Translations under genes and position numbers: made by a program
The notes under the pieces: model-generated
The model's input: only the letters and a program-made list of their open reading frames with translations
What the model was told of the DNA's origin: nothing
The model's database searches: none
Shown: positions 1 to 13,000 of the stretch, piece by piece
Numbering within the stretch: the first letter of the stretch is position 1
Layout: every line of letters begins with the position of its first letter
Assembly (NCBI RefSeq): GCF_003672135.1
Contig: NC_039510.1
Location: 12,152,001 to 12,216,000 of the forward strand
Reading direction: 5' to 3'
DNA length: 64,000 nt
Source: Ooceraea biroi
Lineage: Eukaryota > Arthropoda > Insecta > Hymenoptera > Formicidae

Positions 1-910
1 CACAGAGACTGCCGATTACTATAAAGATATTAACATGTAACATTTGTATCATAATCATGATAAATACTAATTATCATTATAAGTATATGAATGAGTGACT
101 GCGCTCGGAATGCACGTGGTCTGAGGGGTTCATTGCTGCTCTACGTCGCGCTGCTTCGTTCGTCTCGTCTTACGAAATGTAAACGTAACGTTGGTGTTAA
201 TGCCGACGGTTGTTCTCAACATTTGACTCAAGTTACCTTTCTTCTTCTTCGTCTAGTGTCAGCGAGTTGCGTAAAAGTGTGTCACTTGCTTCTTGTCGCG
301 GCTATCTCGATTTTCGTTTATCTTGAGTAATCCTTGTGTAACCTTGTTGTCATAAGCAAAACTCGAATAACAGCCGGATGTGCGCATTTTCCCGCTGAAC
401 CGAAGCGAAAGCGTGCGCCTTGCGGCGAGCTCGCAATTGCGACGGTGTGAAGTTGTCGGCGCATGGTGGGTGCGCGCCTATGTTCAAGCGAAGTGTTATA
501 TCGTCTAAGCGACTTGTACAATCTGAAAGTGGCAACGATTAATCTGACTTTTAATAAACTTTGCCTCATTACAACGAACCTTTGTGAATTATTTGCATTT
601 ATGTCCGGATCCGCAATACTGAATCCAGAGTCTGCAATTCATTTGGTCATATAAAAATACAAATCAAGGACATTGGTGGTCCTGATTTATGTTAAACGAC
701 CAATGTCACATGTAAAAAATCATAAGCAATAAGATTTAAATAATCGAATCGATTAATCGCGATCGAGAGTTCAAGCCGCCATTTTACAACTTGAAACTAA
801 ACCTCGATCGTGATTGGTGGGATTCGCAGAATACGTTACCGGCTTACAGGTCCTCGCGTAAGCACAGTATAAACTGTAAAACTATTCGTATTCAGCGAAA
901 GTCAACGATA
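1..910. other. 5' flank of the first gene, no supported coding
   Basis: This stretch is moderately AT-rich with a GC-richer part at about 360-480. It contains only short open frames without splice context or recognisable products. It probably holds the promoter and 5' UTR of the gene that starts at 911. No TATA box or other core element stands out. Confidence 0.4.
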
Positions 911-2158
911 ATGTCACAAAATGAGAATGATTTGCAGAACGACGATTTGCTTAGTTTTCTGTGCTCGTCCTGTAAATCCGAGTTGCGATCCATTTTCAGT
1001 ATTGGAGTACCATCCTATCTCAACACATCCGTCTCCAATATATCGAGCATTCCGTGCAACTCGCAGGTATCAGAAATTGCGGCGAACGACGAGATAAACG
1101 CAGCGTATCATTCTTTAGAAAAATCGGAAATTATAAGAAATGAGACGCGTAGAGATGCGTCGTCGGGCACGTTCGGAATCCAGGTACCGAAACTTCCGTC
1201 AGAACACACTAATCATTTTTTAATTTTTAATTTTAACGCAGAAAATTAGACACAAAACAATAAAAATACAACATTATTAACATACAAGGTGCAGAAAGTA
1301 AATGACATCACGTATAGACACGTATACAGTTTCATAAATTTGAAGAATCGTACGATAATCGTTGACAATTCTCGAAATGCACAGTGCGGCGAAGAAGATT
1401 CCAAGTTATTGTTTAGCTCGATTGAGTCGCATAACATTAGTGCGAATAACGCATCGGCAATAAAACCGCCTAAGCAGATCGGAGAACCTGCACTCCCCGG
1501 TTACAGTTCGGAAAAGTTGAAATTGATCCATGATGTCCATGAGGCATTATTCAATAATGCGGACGTGGAAACGACGGTTGCTTCGAAAGCGCTTGTCGAT
1601 TCGCGGTATGTCGCCAAGCGTGAGGCGGTAGATGCCGATCTCGCAGAACGTCGAAGAAACGTGTACCAATTAGCCAGCCGTGTACTGAAACTCAGGTCAG
1701 TATTTATGAACAAAATCGACGCGCATTTCGAAAGTAGTATTTTCAATTTTTAAATATTTTAAATATCCGGCATGAAAATATTTTCTAGTGAGGCCATTCG
1801 AAAGATACAGTCAAACGTTTTATCAAGCAAATATCAAGAAGGAACGAATGAAACCAAAGAAACTTCTCCCACGAATGAAGTCAGCGATGTTGATTCTAAT
1901 GTTAAGAGTGTCGCTATTCAGGATTCGCTTATGTACACTTACAATCCGTTCCGGATGACAGGGAAGCACACAATTAAACGTGTGTATCAAAAGGGAGCAG
2001 GAACGAATAAAACCAAAGAAACTTCTTCCATAAATGAAGTTAACGATACTGATTCTAATGTTAAGATTATCGCTATTCAGGATCCGCTTATGTACACTTA
2101 CAATCCGTTCCAGAGGAACAGAAAGCAAGAAATTAAACGTGTGCGATTACAAGATTAA
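911..2158 (+). CDS. Unrecognised protein with two C-terminal 53-residue tandem repeats (3 coding exons)
   Basis: I propose exons 911-1183, 1289-1695 and 1789-2158, joined in phases 0 and 2, for about 349 residues. Donors are CAG|gtaccg and CAG|gtcagt; acceptors are acaag|GTG (or, 6 bases later, gcag|AAA) and tttctag|TGAG. All junctions keep frame, which supports a real gene. ATG 911 is the first Met in the open frame. The N-terminal third is Ser/Asn-rich with an early CSSC. The middle (about 1500-1695) looks alpha-helical and charged (motifs EKLKLIHDVHEAL, AERRRNVYQLASRVLKLR). The last 106 residues are two copies of a 53-residue unit, 1841-1999 and 2000-2158, sharing TKETS, DSNVK, AIQD, LMYTYNPF and IKRV. 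The second copy ends at the stop. I recognise no family and propose no function. It could be a fast-evolving nuclear or cytoskeletal protein. Confidence 0.6.
1841..2158 (+). repeat. In-frame tandem duplication, 2 x 159 bp
   Basis: The segment starting ggaacgaat at 1841 recurs at 2000 with a period of exactly 159 bp (53 codons). The copies share long identical blocks around the codons for LMYTYNPF and DSNVK, but carry substitutions and a divergent stretch after YNPF. The frame is preserved in both, so the duplication is coding and not very recent. Confidence 0.85.
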
Positions 2159-2298
2159 TAGAATTACAAAATGTTACTTTTAATAATTACAAGATAATTA
2201 TAAGTATAATATATTAAATTATATATAAAATTAAGATAATTACAAGTGTACTCTAAGAAAATTATAAACAAATGTTGATTTAATTAATTATATTAATT

Positions 2299-3072
2299 CC
2301 CATACAGCACAAAATATTCGGAGAATATTCTAACAACATGATTTCCATATATTCTGAGAATATTCGAAAAGAATATTCATAAACAGTTCCACGAATGTTC
2401 TAAATGTTATTGGTATGTTATTTGGTAAGTACTCAGAATATTCTAATGATATTTCAATGAATATTCTTATAATATTTTAGCACTGAATTCTTACAAAATT
2501 TCAACAAACCAGATGGCGCTCGCGGCGCAGTTTCTCGCGAGCAAGAGTTGCCTAACAAGGTACTTATTAAATCGCGATACACTGGGAATATCTGATGGTC
2601 GGACTAAGATGCAGTAATCTCTCGCTCTAGGAACCAATTCATCCACTACGCGCCAACGAATTCGTTGGACTGAAAACATATAAACATTTGATTTGCAGGA
2701 AATTTCAATTAAATAGAAAATCAAACATCTTACGCGTGTAATATAATTAAACACCAACCACAAACCCAACACTTATAAATGTTTGAAATGTCAAACATTA
2801 ATAAACATCTTGAAAACGGTGACAACGAAAGTGTTTGAAATTTCAAACACTTATTATTTAGAATGTATATAGAAACAGTCCATAACATACGCAAAATGTT
2901 CATAGAATATGCTACAGAATATTTATAGAACATTCAGAGAATGTGAGTTTTTGTCTACTTCAAATGTTCCATGGAAGGTTCACAGAAACTCTGAAGCATT
3001 ATATGAGAATATTCTAAACATTCTCCGATATTTTTCTATGAATGATCATAGAACGATCTTGTGCTGTATGGG
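2299..3072. mobile_element. MITE-like element with 14-bp terminal inverted repeats
   Basis: The left end reads CCCATACAGCACAA (2299-2312). The right end (3059-3072) is its exact reverse complement, TTGTGCTGTATGGG. The 774-bp interior is AT-rich, with many GAATATTC-like palindromes near both ends and TTTGAAATTTCAAAC-type palindromes in the middle. No transposase frame is present, so it is non-autonomous. Flanks (TTAATT on the left, TTATAT on the right) share at most a short TT/TTA target duplication, so I cannot assign the superfamily. It lies between the orphan gene and huntingtin. Confidence 0.65.
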
Positions 3073-4034
3073 TTATATGTCAATTATACTATTTTAATTA
3101 ATTTGATTTAATTGATTTAATTACATGTCAATTATATTATAATATTATACATTGTATAATATATAAATGTAATCTAAACTATATAACAGTACGTTTAACT
3201 GTAATTAAAGCAAAATATATAACAATAAAATTTCTAAATTTTTTCTTTTTCCGAGAAGTTCTGAGTTGATGATATAATTATTTTTTATATTGCCTAGAGT
3301 TCTCTGCTATTGAAAATACCGTAAATTCAGAAATGAAAAAGTTCTCGAGTTTAAAATTTTTTTCTGTAATCTGAGATGTATGTCGGGTTGGCATTCTGTA
3401 GGCGTTGATGTGGCAGTTTTATGTTAGTTCCAAAAACTTCCGCTACGAGCCTCCACCGTCTGGAGTCGAAAAATGAAGTAGTATGACGCAACGGCATATC
3501 AGACTTAGTTTTTATTCTCAAATAGTACGTTTCAACAGCAAATTTATTTTAGACGCAAGGTTATTTTCAATTATGATCTCTAACGATGTATCAGAAGAAC
3601 TTTTTATTTATAAATAATACTATTCACATACGAAAATAAATTATATAAATTTTTTTATCTTCAGAGAGTATATCTCAACAGTTAGTGAAACAAAGTTGTG
3701 TTTTCAGATACTTTGATTCAATCACGATTGAATGTGATTAAAAAACGACAGCTTTTAAATAGTGTTCAAAAAGAGAAAAGATTCAACTAAAGAACAAGAT
3801 TTGAAATACGGAACAATCTTCTTATTTTGCGTATGCGCACTCTGTTTTAGTCAACACAAATCCGAGAAAGTTGCGCTATTATGCGTACTGTGTATGCGGT
3901 GGTACTGGCCAACATGTAGCGGTGGTAGTCATGCAGCTGTCAGTAAGTTGCAAATGAGAGTGACGAGATGTCATTTGCTGAGCATATTATTTGAAGAAGT
4001 TCACCGCGGAATTTAACAAAATTCCTGAATTAAC
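3073..4034. other. Upstream region of huntingtin
   Basis: AT-rich sequence without a supported gene. It probably includes the huntingtin promoter and 5' UTR. An in-frame TGA at 4026-4028, two codons before the ATG at 4035, shows that the coding sequence does not extend upstream. The open frame at 3762-4016 has no family resemblance or splice context. Confidence 0.4.
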
Positions 4035-7000
4035 ATGGCACACTTGAATAACGTGCTGAAAGCCGTGGAAACGTTAAACGCCCTGCGGGAATTGGACGTT
4101 CCGTCAGATTCTGGTGCAAGGTACAAACAACGAATCAACAGCAGATCTGCCAGATTACCGTAACAAAAAGTAATATTTCTGTTTGAACAATAGGAAGGAA
4201 AAGGTATCGTGTTGCACGATCATTGTCGAGGGAGTATGCTCGCCAACTGTCAAACAGAACGCCAAATTCCCGCATATTCTCACCGCTTCTATCGAAACAC
4301 TGTTGGCTTTGTGTAACGACGAAGAATCGGATGTCAGAACAGTCGCGGATGAATCTCTCAATAAAATTATACGGGTACGATTATACCTTTGTTTATTTTA
4401 TTTTATGCATTTGTCTTTTATAAAAGTAAAACTCATGGAAGCAAGAATATATGTAGCTCAAGAAATTAAGACGTAAAATTGGTCGATAGTGCAAATATAT
4501 TTGTTATATTGTTGATCAGGCAATGGTCGACAGTAATATCGTCAAGATACAGATAGAACTTTACAACGAAATAAAGAGAAATGGACCTGCACGTACGTTG
4601 AGAGCAGCTCTTTGGAGGTTTGGTTTGTTAAATCACATGATACGCCCAACCAGGGGTAAAGCTTACGTATCAAATCTGATACCATGTATAATTATAATCG
4701 CACATCGATCTGAAGATATTGTAATAGAAACACTGTCACAGTCATTACCATTGATCTTCAAAGTTTTAGGACCATTTATGACAGATAATGATGTCAAGGT
4801 AAGTGCCATTATTAACATTGTATAGAAAGTACTCTTTGCAAGCTTTTAGAAAAATATCAAATCTGTTTCAGAAATTGTTACGAGCGTTCTTTGAAAATAT
4901 CTCGTCTACTCAAGCTGCCTTTCGTAGAGCGGCAGCAAACATGATTCTGACAACGTGTATAAATTGTAGGAAGCCACAGTTTTTTTTAAATTATGTGTTA
5001 AATTATTTATTAGGTATGATCAATGTTGAACACCTGCAACTGCATGTGCCATAAAATACTTATTACTATTTTATCTTATTTTTTTGCCAGATATATTAAC
5101 ACCCGCGAAAAATGCTGAGGATCATTCGTCTACCATTATAGGCGTGTTTGGATGTTTAAGAGTAATTTTACCATATATATGTAAACCACCAGAATCCCAA
5201 GATGTTGAGACACAGCAAATCGATAATTTGTTACACATCTATGAATTGTGTTTGCATTACACAAAGTGGCATTCCGATCACAATATCGTAAATGCAGCTT
5301 TAGAGACCTTGGCGCAACTGTTAAAAATGCCTGCAAAGTCGTTGGTGTCTATCTTGTTATCTTCAGAGGGCATAACTCAAAGTAGAATAATATCAAATCA
5401 AAATACGTGTACTCTGTCACTGGGTCAGATGAGTATTTCCAGTGCGAGCACCGCTTATGGTGGAAATTCCGACTCCATTTCGAATTTGCACGAGCCCGGC
5501 GTCCTAGAGATCGCTCCCAACATAGACAAGTGGATTGCAGATGCGGAAACGACGTCGCCAGCCACGTGCAATGTACAGAATACACAGAATGAATGCGCGA
5601 ATGATGTAATAGAGATGAAAGGGAAGATACTGGAAAACTATTGCGGTCTGAAAATCGGAGCTCTCGATAGTAAGGACACGCACGTAAACGTAATTCGTAA
5701 TCGCATAATAATTTTACAAATATTAATCTCTCGTGTTTTCTAGATGAACTTGTGGAGGAGGGTAGCGATGTCGGGAGCGAGGTGGAGAAATCCGAAAGAG
5801 CGCCGTATCCGAGCTTGCAAAGTGAACAGTCGAAGGAAGATTATTCTGAGGAGACCACCTTGTCGTTTGCTTCTCCCAAGAAGTCTTCCTTGGACTTCGT
5901 CTTGTACGAAGCGGACATCGGAAGCTTCACGGACTCGGATATGCCCGTCAAGTTCTGCTGCCGTCATTTGGTGTCATCCTTCTTGCTGGCGGGCAAACCC
6001 GGGCATCTAATATCGGACAAGTTATTCCGTGTCAGTGTAAAGTCTCTCGCTCTAACGTGCGTAGGTTACATCCTGAAACTTTACCCGCATTTATTTACAA
6101 TGACCGTGGCCAAAGAGTCAAGCTGCAACGAGAAGAATCAATTGATCGAAGACATACTGCTGTTTGCCGATCATCCAGATCCTCAGATTAGGGGCAACAT
6201 AGCCATGGTGATTGGAATCTTTTTAAAGTCTGTATTCGTTCAGTACGGCGGCTCTTATCAGAATTTTGAAAGGGAGTGTTCGATTCAAAGGGAAAGTGGA
6301 AACATATTGTTGGAAAACCTGATAAAATTACTTTTAAAAGTGAGTTTATACATGTGTACGAGATAACATAATTACCGCCGCCAAAATGTTTAATTTCTCA
6401 TGTACTTTTGTCATTAATCTAGAGTTTGGACGATGATTCCGCGACCACCTGCCGTCAAACATTGGACGCTCTGAATCTCTGCTTACCAGAATTATTCGAT
6501 TCCGTTGAAAACGAGCATGGTCTTACGATTTTAACCGTGTTGCCAAAACTCATGAAGAGTCCGTACTTTCTGGTGAAAGTGAAATTAGTCGATTTATTGA
6601 GTAAATTGTCATATATTACAATAGAACATGTAACAGGACAGTTGTTATTTCAAGAACATTTTATTGATGTTATAATAGCGTTATTAGGTGATCAAGATCA
6701 AAGAGTGAGGCACGCCGCATCTGATGCTATTGTTAAGTAAGATACATTTACACCTCATCATTTTACTTGTCCCATGTTTGAAACGACATCACATGCATCG
6801 CACTGTTGTTTCTTATTTCAGGAGTGTTCCGTGTTTATATTTTCGGCATCCGCAAGAAGATACCGTCACAAAGAAGGCCACTCAATACACGCAACGATTT
6901 TTAAATGCTGTGACGTCAAGTATCTCAGAATTATCGTCGTGCCAAGACAAGCATAAGCCGTTCGTAAACACGTCCATCAAGCCGTTTGTATTCTTAAATT

Positions 7001-10000
7001 ATTACAACGGGATGAATTACAGTTCCAGTGTAGAAAACTCCTTATCCCGCATAGTTAACATCCTAACGGAGATGCTGACGGTACATTCGTCCAAGTATGT
7101 GATATATGGATGCTGTGAAACCCTCTTCTGCTTAAGTGAGACCTATCCCACTACGGTTTACGTGAGAGGATGGGATTGTATTTTACCAAAGACTCTGTTA
7201 AAAAAATCTAAAAGGAGCAATGACCGAACGGATGCGAGCGACATTGGTTTCGTGAGTGAGATGATCTCTTCTCCGGTGGGCAGTGGTCTTCTTTCAGTGA
7301 CGTTGCCTTTGTTAACATCGTCGAGTATTAGTTTAGATCTGTCGACGCATCGGCATTTGATTCTCCTCGCCGGCAATCTGGCTTCCGGATTGGCCATCTG
7401 CAACTTCAAGTCTGGCAGCGATCCGACAAAGCTGTGGAGTACGTGCAAGGACAGATACATGGAACTGCTGCTGACGCATATCATGAGAGTTCTGAACATC
7501 TTCGTGCACGTTATCGACGAGGTTCAATTGGCGCAGGCTAGTGGCAAGTCCGTGTTACCGTCATTGTCGTCCACGCAAACGTTGTCGCCGAAGAAGAAAC
7601 TTCTACCGGAACAGAAGTCGAAGGAAAGGGGGGAGAAAATCGGGGGCTTGAGAAGCGGAAGGGAGCAAATTGGTACATTCGTCGCCATGCCGCATTACAT
7701 GAAGATGCACGACATCCTGAGAGCAGCGCATTCGAATTATCTGGTCACTCTGGAGCATGAGGCTAGCGAAATGTACGTTTCTCTGCTGAACGCGACGCTG
7801 GACGTGCTCTCCCAGATCCTCGAAATCGCATCGGTCAACGAAGCAGGTAGAATAGCGGAAGAAGTGTTATGTTACCTAAAAACTACCGTCATACTATCAC
7901 CAACGGCAACGGTTCAATGTGTGCAGCAACTGCTCAAGTGCTTGTTTGGTACGAACGTGTGCGCGCAGTGGACCGAGTTGGACGTGCAGAAGAATATGAT
8001 GGATCGGTACGACACGCTGCAAGATGATGTCAGGGGATTCTACAATCAGTGCTTTCAGTATCCCGCTAGGCAAATGGCGAATACAATCAAGTACATAGGG
8101 AACAATTGCCGGGGTGAGAACGAGCCGGATACCGGGTAAATCTTTTTGCACTTGGATAGCTGCGTTGATGTAAAGTGAGGTACTAATGGTACTATTCTTT
8201 CGCTTCCAGGTGGATAGGATTACTACGTAGAAAGGGTGATCGCAAATTCTCATCGGTATTCAAGACGCTGGCGCGATCTTCCGATCAGAAAACATCCGTG
8301 GCATCGTTCATCCGGCTCTTTGAGCCGATGGTTATAAAATCTTTGAAACAGTATACTGTCACGAGTAACATCGCGCTGCAATGCCAAGTACTGATGCTGC
8401 TAAGTCAGCTGGTCCAATTAAAAGTCAATTACTGTCTATTGGATTCCGATAAGATATTTATCGGATTCGTGTTGAAACAGTTTGAGTATATTGAGGAGGG
8501 CCACATACAACAGACTCAAGATCTCCTGCCAAGGATATTCAACTTCTTAGTTCATCTGTCTTACGAAAAGAATCACTCCAAAGCGATTATAGGTATACCA
8601 AAGATAATCCAACTGTGCGACGGTCTGATGGCCAGCGGACAGCCAGCGATCTCGCACTGTATACCTGCGCTCGCGCCCGTCATCGAGGACATTTTTCTCA
8701 TTCGTAACGGCAGCTCCAGCGCTGTCGAACAACGAGAGTTGGAAACGACGAGGGACGTGCTGATAGCTATGTTGCTGCGTCTGGTCGAGTATCATCAGGT
8801 GGTCGAACTGTTGGCACTGTGTCTGGCGGAGTCTCGATTCAGCGGAGACGGCAACGGAGAGGAGAAATGGCGGAGATGGTCGCGACTGACCATGGACACT
8901 GTGTTGCCGGTACTTGCGGGTGGGAAACTCAAGATAGAATCCGAGAAGGCACATGTCGCGCTGGTGAAATTATTCGCAGCCATCTCGCCCACGGTCTTCC
9001 GGCCGGTAGATCCTCTCCTCAAAATACTATTCACCGCATCGATATCTACAACGGCTTCAACTTTAAAATTGAAACGATGGCTAGGCATGATCAACGTGGT
9101 GCTACTTTCATTGATCTCTTGCGCGAAGGAGGAGGCGATGCTGGCACGTCTTTCGGATCTCAGCGTCTGTGCGACCGATGTGTCGCGTCTGTTTTCAACG
9201 CCTGCTGACACTTCTCCTCACGAAAGTATGGATCCGTTGAACGCTCTGGGTACACAGTCGCGCCAAATGCCACCCGAGCAGATACTAGCTAGATTCATAT
9301 TTAGAGTGATCAACCTGATAAGCTCGAAGGTGTTCAATCTGCTTGGCCTGATAAATCACAAGTCCGCGGATCCATTCGTCGGTTTCTCTGATTACACGGC
9401 GGACGATAATTATTTGGTGCACCAGTTCGCATTTTTCTTGCAATTGTGCATTCACATGTTTGAATCCGGCAGTCACTGCAAGGTAGCAAATGCGACCATG
9501 CAGATGATCCAAGGACGTGATGTGCCCAATGATGAAAGCCTGCTGATTGACGACTTAAACTATCTAATGCTCAGCATCGGAAACGTATGCCCGACGGTGA
9601 CGTGCCAGTGGGCTTACCTGATGATCCTGTTGGGATACAATGAGATGTCTTTCTGGTCTAAAGTGCTGGGCAGTAAATCTGATTACGTCACGCATGTTCG
9701 GCCGAGCGAGAAAGAAATATGCGATCACGCGAGCAGCAATATAAATATCCAGATTATCAGGAGAGGAGGAATTATCTTGTTCTGCGACTATATATGTGAG
9801 AATCTCAACGACGTGGAACCATTGACGTGGCTGTTGGTAAATCACATAGAAGAAGCTGTGAATATTGCCACCGAGTCTCCGGTCAGAGATCTGTTGACCA
9901 CGGCCATACACAGGAACCCAGCGGCCAGTGGACTACTGGTGCAGGCGATAGCGACGAAGTGTACAGATCTGTCTCAACCCAGCTTCATTAAACGATTACT

Positions 10001-13000
10001 GCAATGTATCGAAGGTGCTCATCATTCGCAAAGCGGCGCGGTAATAATGACCCTGATACCGCGACTTTTGTCCACCAAGTATCTTGCTCTGTCTAGGATG
10101 GCGGCAAAGATTGCCAGTCGCAGGGTGGAAATACTGTTGACCACTAACGCGGACGATGTGATTAGTCAATTGTCGAAGGATGACGTCGTAAAGATCTTGA
10201 CCGTTCTGCAGACCACCAAGCTGGCTAGGAAACACGGCAGCTTGGTTAGCTTGTTGAACAAACTGGCTGTGCAGTATTATGATTTATCGCCGCTCGAACT
10301 CGATCAGTGCAGGCCATTCAATCCGTCTACCGTGAAGAGCGTTCAGCTGGATCGGAATTGGTTTCTGTCGCAAGTGAGATTACGATGCTGCCACTCCAGC
10401 GCTGGCAACAATCCTATGGAATTGGCGCAGTTGTTGAAGGATTTAGATTTTGACGACTGCGTGAGCATCCTCTCCTGTAAGGAGTTTAATCTAAAGATCT
10501 TGAAGCACTGTGTAATATTGGGCGCGAGACTCAGCATCGAGAGGTGCCAGCAGCTGGAATTCGGAAGCGCGCAGAACGAGAAGGATTTTCATTTTGATGC
10601 AAGCCCCTTATACGTCGCTGCTAAACAGTGCTTGCTGGAACACATTCATTATATCTGTGAGCTGATACCAAAGCCACATCAGATTTACAATCCGGAGGCC
10701 AACAACAGTAGCGGCAAGGAGCTAAAGTATGCTACTAGGCTTGCCGAGTTGCTGAGCGATTCTCTTTATTGGGAAATTCTCTTCACGATCATCCCGATTG
10801 TAAAAATTTACATGAGGACATTACCGAAACTGGCCAAGTATAATGTAGCAAAGATCGACGTGAAATTCGAGGAGGATATCGCCAAGTTTTCCATGTTATG
10901 CCTCGAATTGGCACATTGGATGATGTATTCCGACCAAAAGAAGATTCATAAATTAAGGCCGCACGACATGGATCTTGCGCTAAGCTGCGCGGCTGAAATT
11001 CTGAGACACGCAGCTCCGAGTAAAATTTTCGGCGATAGTGCGCGCCATACGTGGGTTTGCTCCGCGGCAATTTGTTTGACCAAAGTCATAGAGAGCGTGT
11101 TAACAACGATGGACCCGTTGCCGATTGTTGATTCTCAAGCTTTAGAACCGGCTCTCCAAGACGACGAGACGAAGGATTATGCTCGCGCGTGTATTCAAAT
11201 AGCGTCAATAGTGGCTTGGCTTGAAAAGTGCCAGGTGGAGGGCTTTACGCGGAATATTCCATCGTACTTATTCAACACGATAAAATCGCTGGTCGTCAGC
11301 GTAAGTCGACAGCCGCTAGTTAACTCTTACGTTCTGACGCCACCGTTAGTATGGAAACGTGGTTGTCACATCGTCGGTTCAGGTCCCACGAAGTGTTACT
11401 TTCCACTGCCATCATCCGAATCGAATTTTCTGCAAGAGGTGGACATTCTGGAACAGTTCATCTATCGGGTAAACTTACTGGGTTGGACGTCGAGATCGCA
11501 ATTTGAAGAGATCTGGATGGCCTTTTTAAGCGTTCTCAACTTCTTGCAAAACGAGAATATGCCTTCGGACGAAGTGGTGGTCTTGATTCAGGCGAGCAGC
11601 TTGGCGATTCAGGCAATCACGAGATTGTTGTTACAAACTTTGCTGTTACCGTGCCCCGGCAATCCCGGCGCCAGCACATTGATCCACCATTCGAGAGATC
11701 CTCAGCTCTCCGTTCACAAGATCAGTTCCCAGAAATTATACGCGATACAAGAGTTACTCCTGTGGAAGTACGAGTACATGAACGACATGGAGAACAGAAA
11801 CGGCTTGAAATTAGACCATATATTTCATCGCGGAAATGTCGAGAGAACCGCGGTGTCCGACAAATTTACGTACAGTCAACTGTCGGTCTCTTACCTGTGG
11901 TCATTGTGCAATTTATACGAGGACAAGTTGAACGCATCCGTTCTCGACCTGAAGAACCGACGGAACGACGCGTTGATGTCCGCATCGCTCGATCTAGACT
12001 CATGCCTGCGTTTTCTGATTGAGCACTACACCATCTGGATGTCGCCGCAGGCTAACACACCCGTGCAGCTATTGACGGAAATCGTTAAGTCTATCTTGGC
12101 AATCTCGGAACTCTTCCTCGAGAGATCGCAATATCAGTGGATGCTGGATGTGTGTCTGGAGATTTCGAGGATTCATCCAACGGAGAATGCGATTCTACAT
12201 CAATACCTGGCTGTCTCCGTGTGCAAAGCCGCCGCTGTTTTAACGCCATTGGTATGACGAATTTATTCAGAGTTATTCTTCTAAACAGTTGAGACATCTT
12301 ATTACTAACTGATGTTACTTCATAGGACTTGGATACTTTGGATAAGGTGAAGCGTATAGTGGATGTCAACTTGAAGTCGGGATTTCTGGCTGCTCGAGTT
12401 TCCGCGCTTCATGGCTCTCTGTATTTACTGCAAAGCGCCGTGCTGGCCAAATGTGAGGAAACGATGAACGTCATACATCCCTTGGCGATTGAATATATAC
12501 AAAAGCACATCGATTCGCAGGATTCAAACAGGTAACGTAATGGAATTTGATTTAATTGCAATTAATGAGAAATATCGAGGATTACTGCTTGAAAATTTTG
12601 CATACATTTGTAGTCGTCTTATATTCATTCTAGCTAATTCTAACTTTCGCGTTAATACAGCGTTCTAAATCAAAGCGAGGAGCATCAAGGAATAATGTGG
12701 GCTCTAGTGTTCTTCTTGCTGGAACACGCGGAAGACACACCGCCGGATACGGAAGCGCCAGCTGTGTTAGAGTTAGTGCTTTCTCTAGTCACATCACAGG
12801 GTATCTCGTACGGTTTACATCAGACCCTACTTCAGGTATCCTGAACGTTACCGTTTTGCGTTTCGTTTTAGCGTTTTTAAATAATGCGCTAAGATACTAA
12901 GACTGCCTACCGTTACTTCAACAGGGTCTTGAGAGGCTCGTAGCAACAAAAAGCGTGGTGGGAAAAGTCGCCGAGCAGATCGTTAAAGTCGCGATGGATC

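Noticed and set aside
3762..4016. 84-codon frame with Cys residues directly upstream of huntingtin
   Set aside because: Out of context with the huntingtin start, which has an in-frame stop two codons upstream; no family resemblance.
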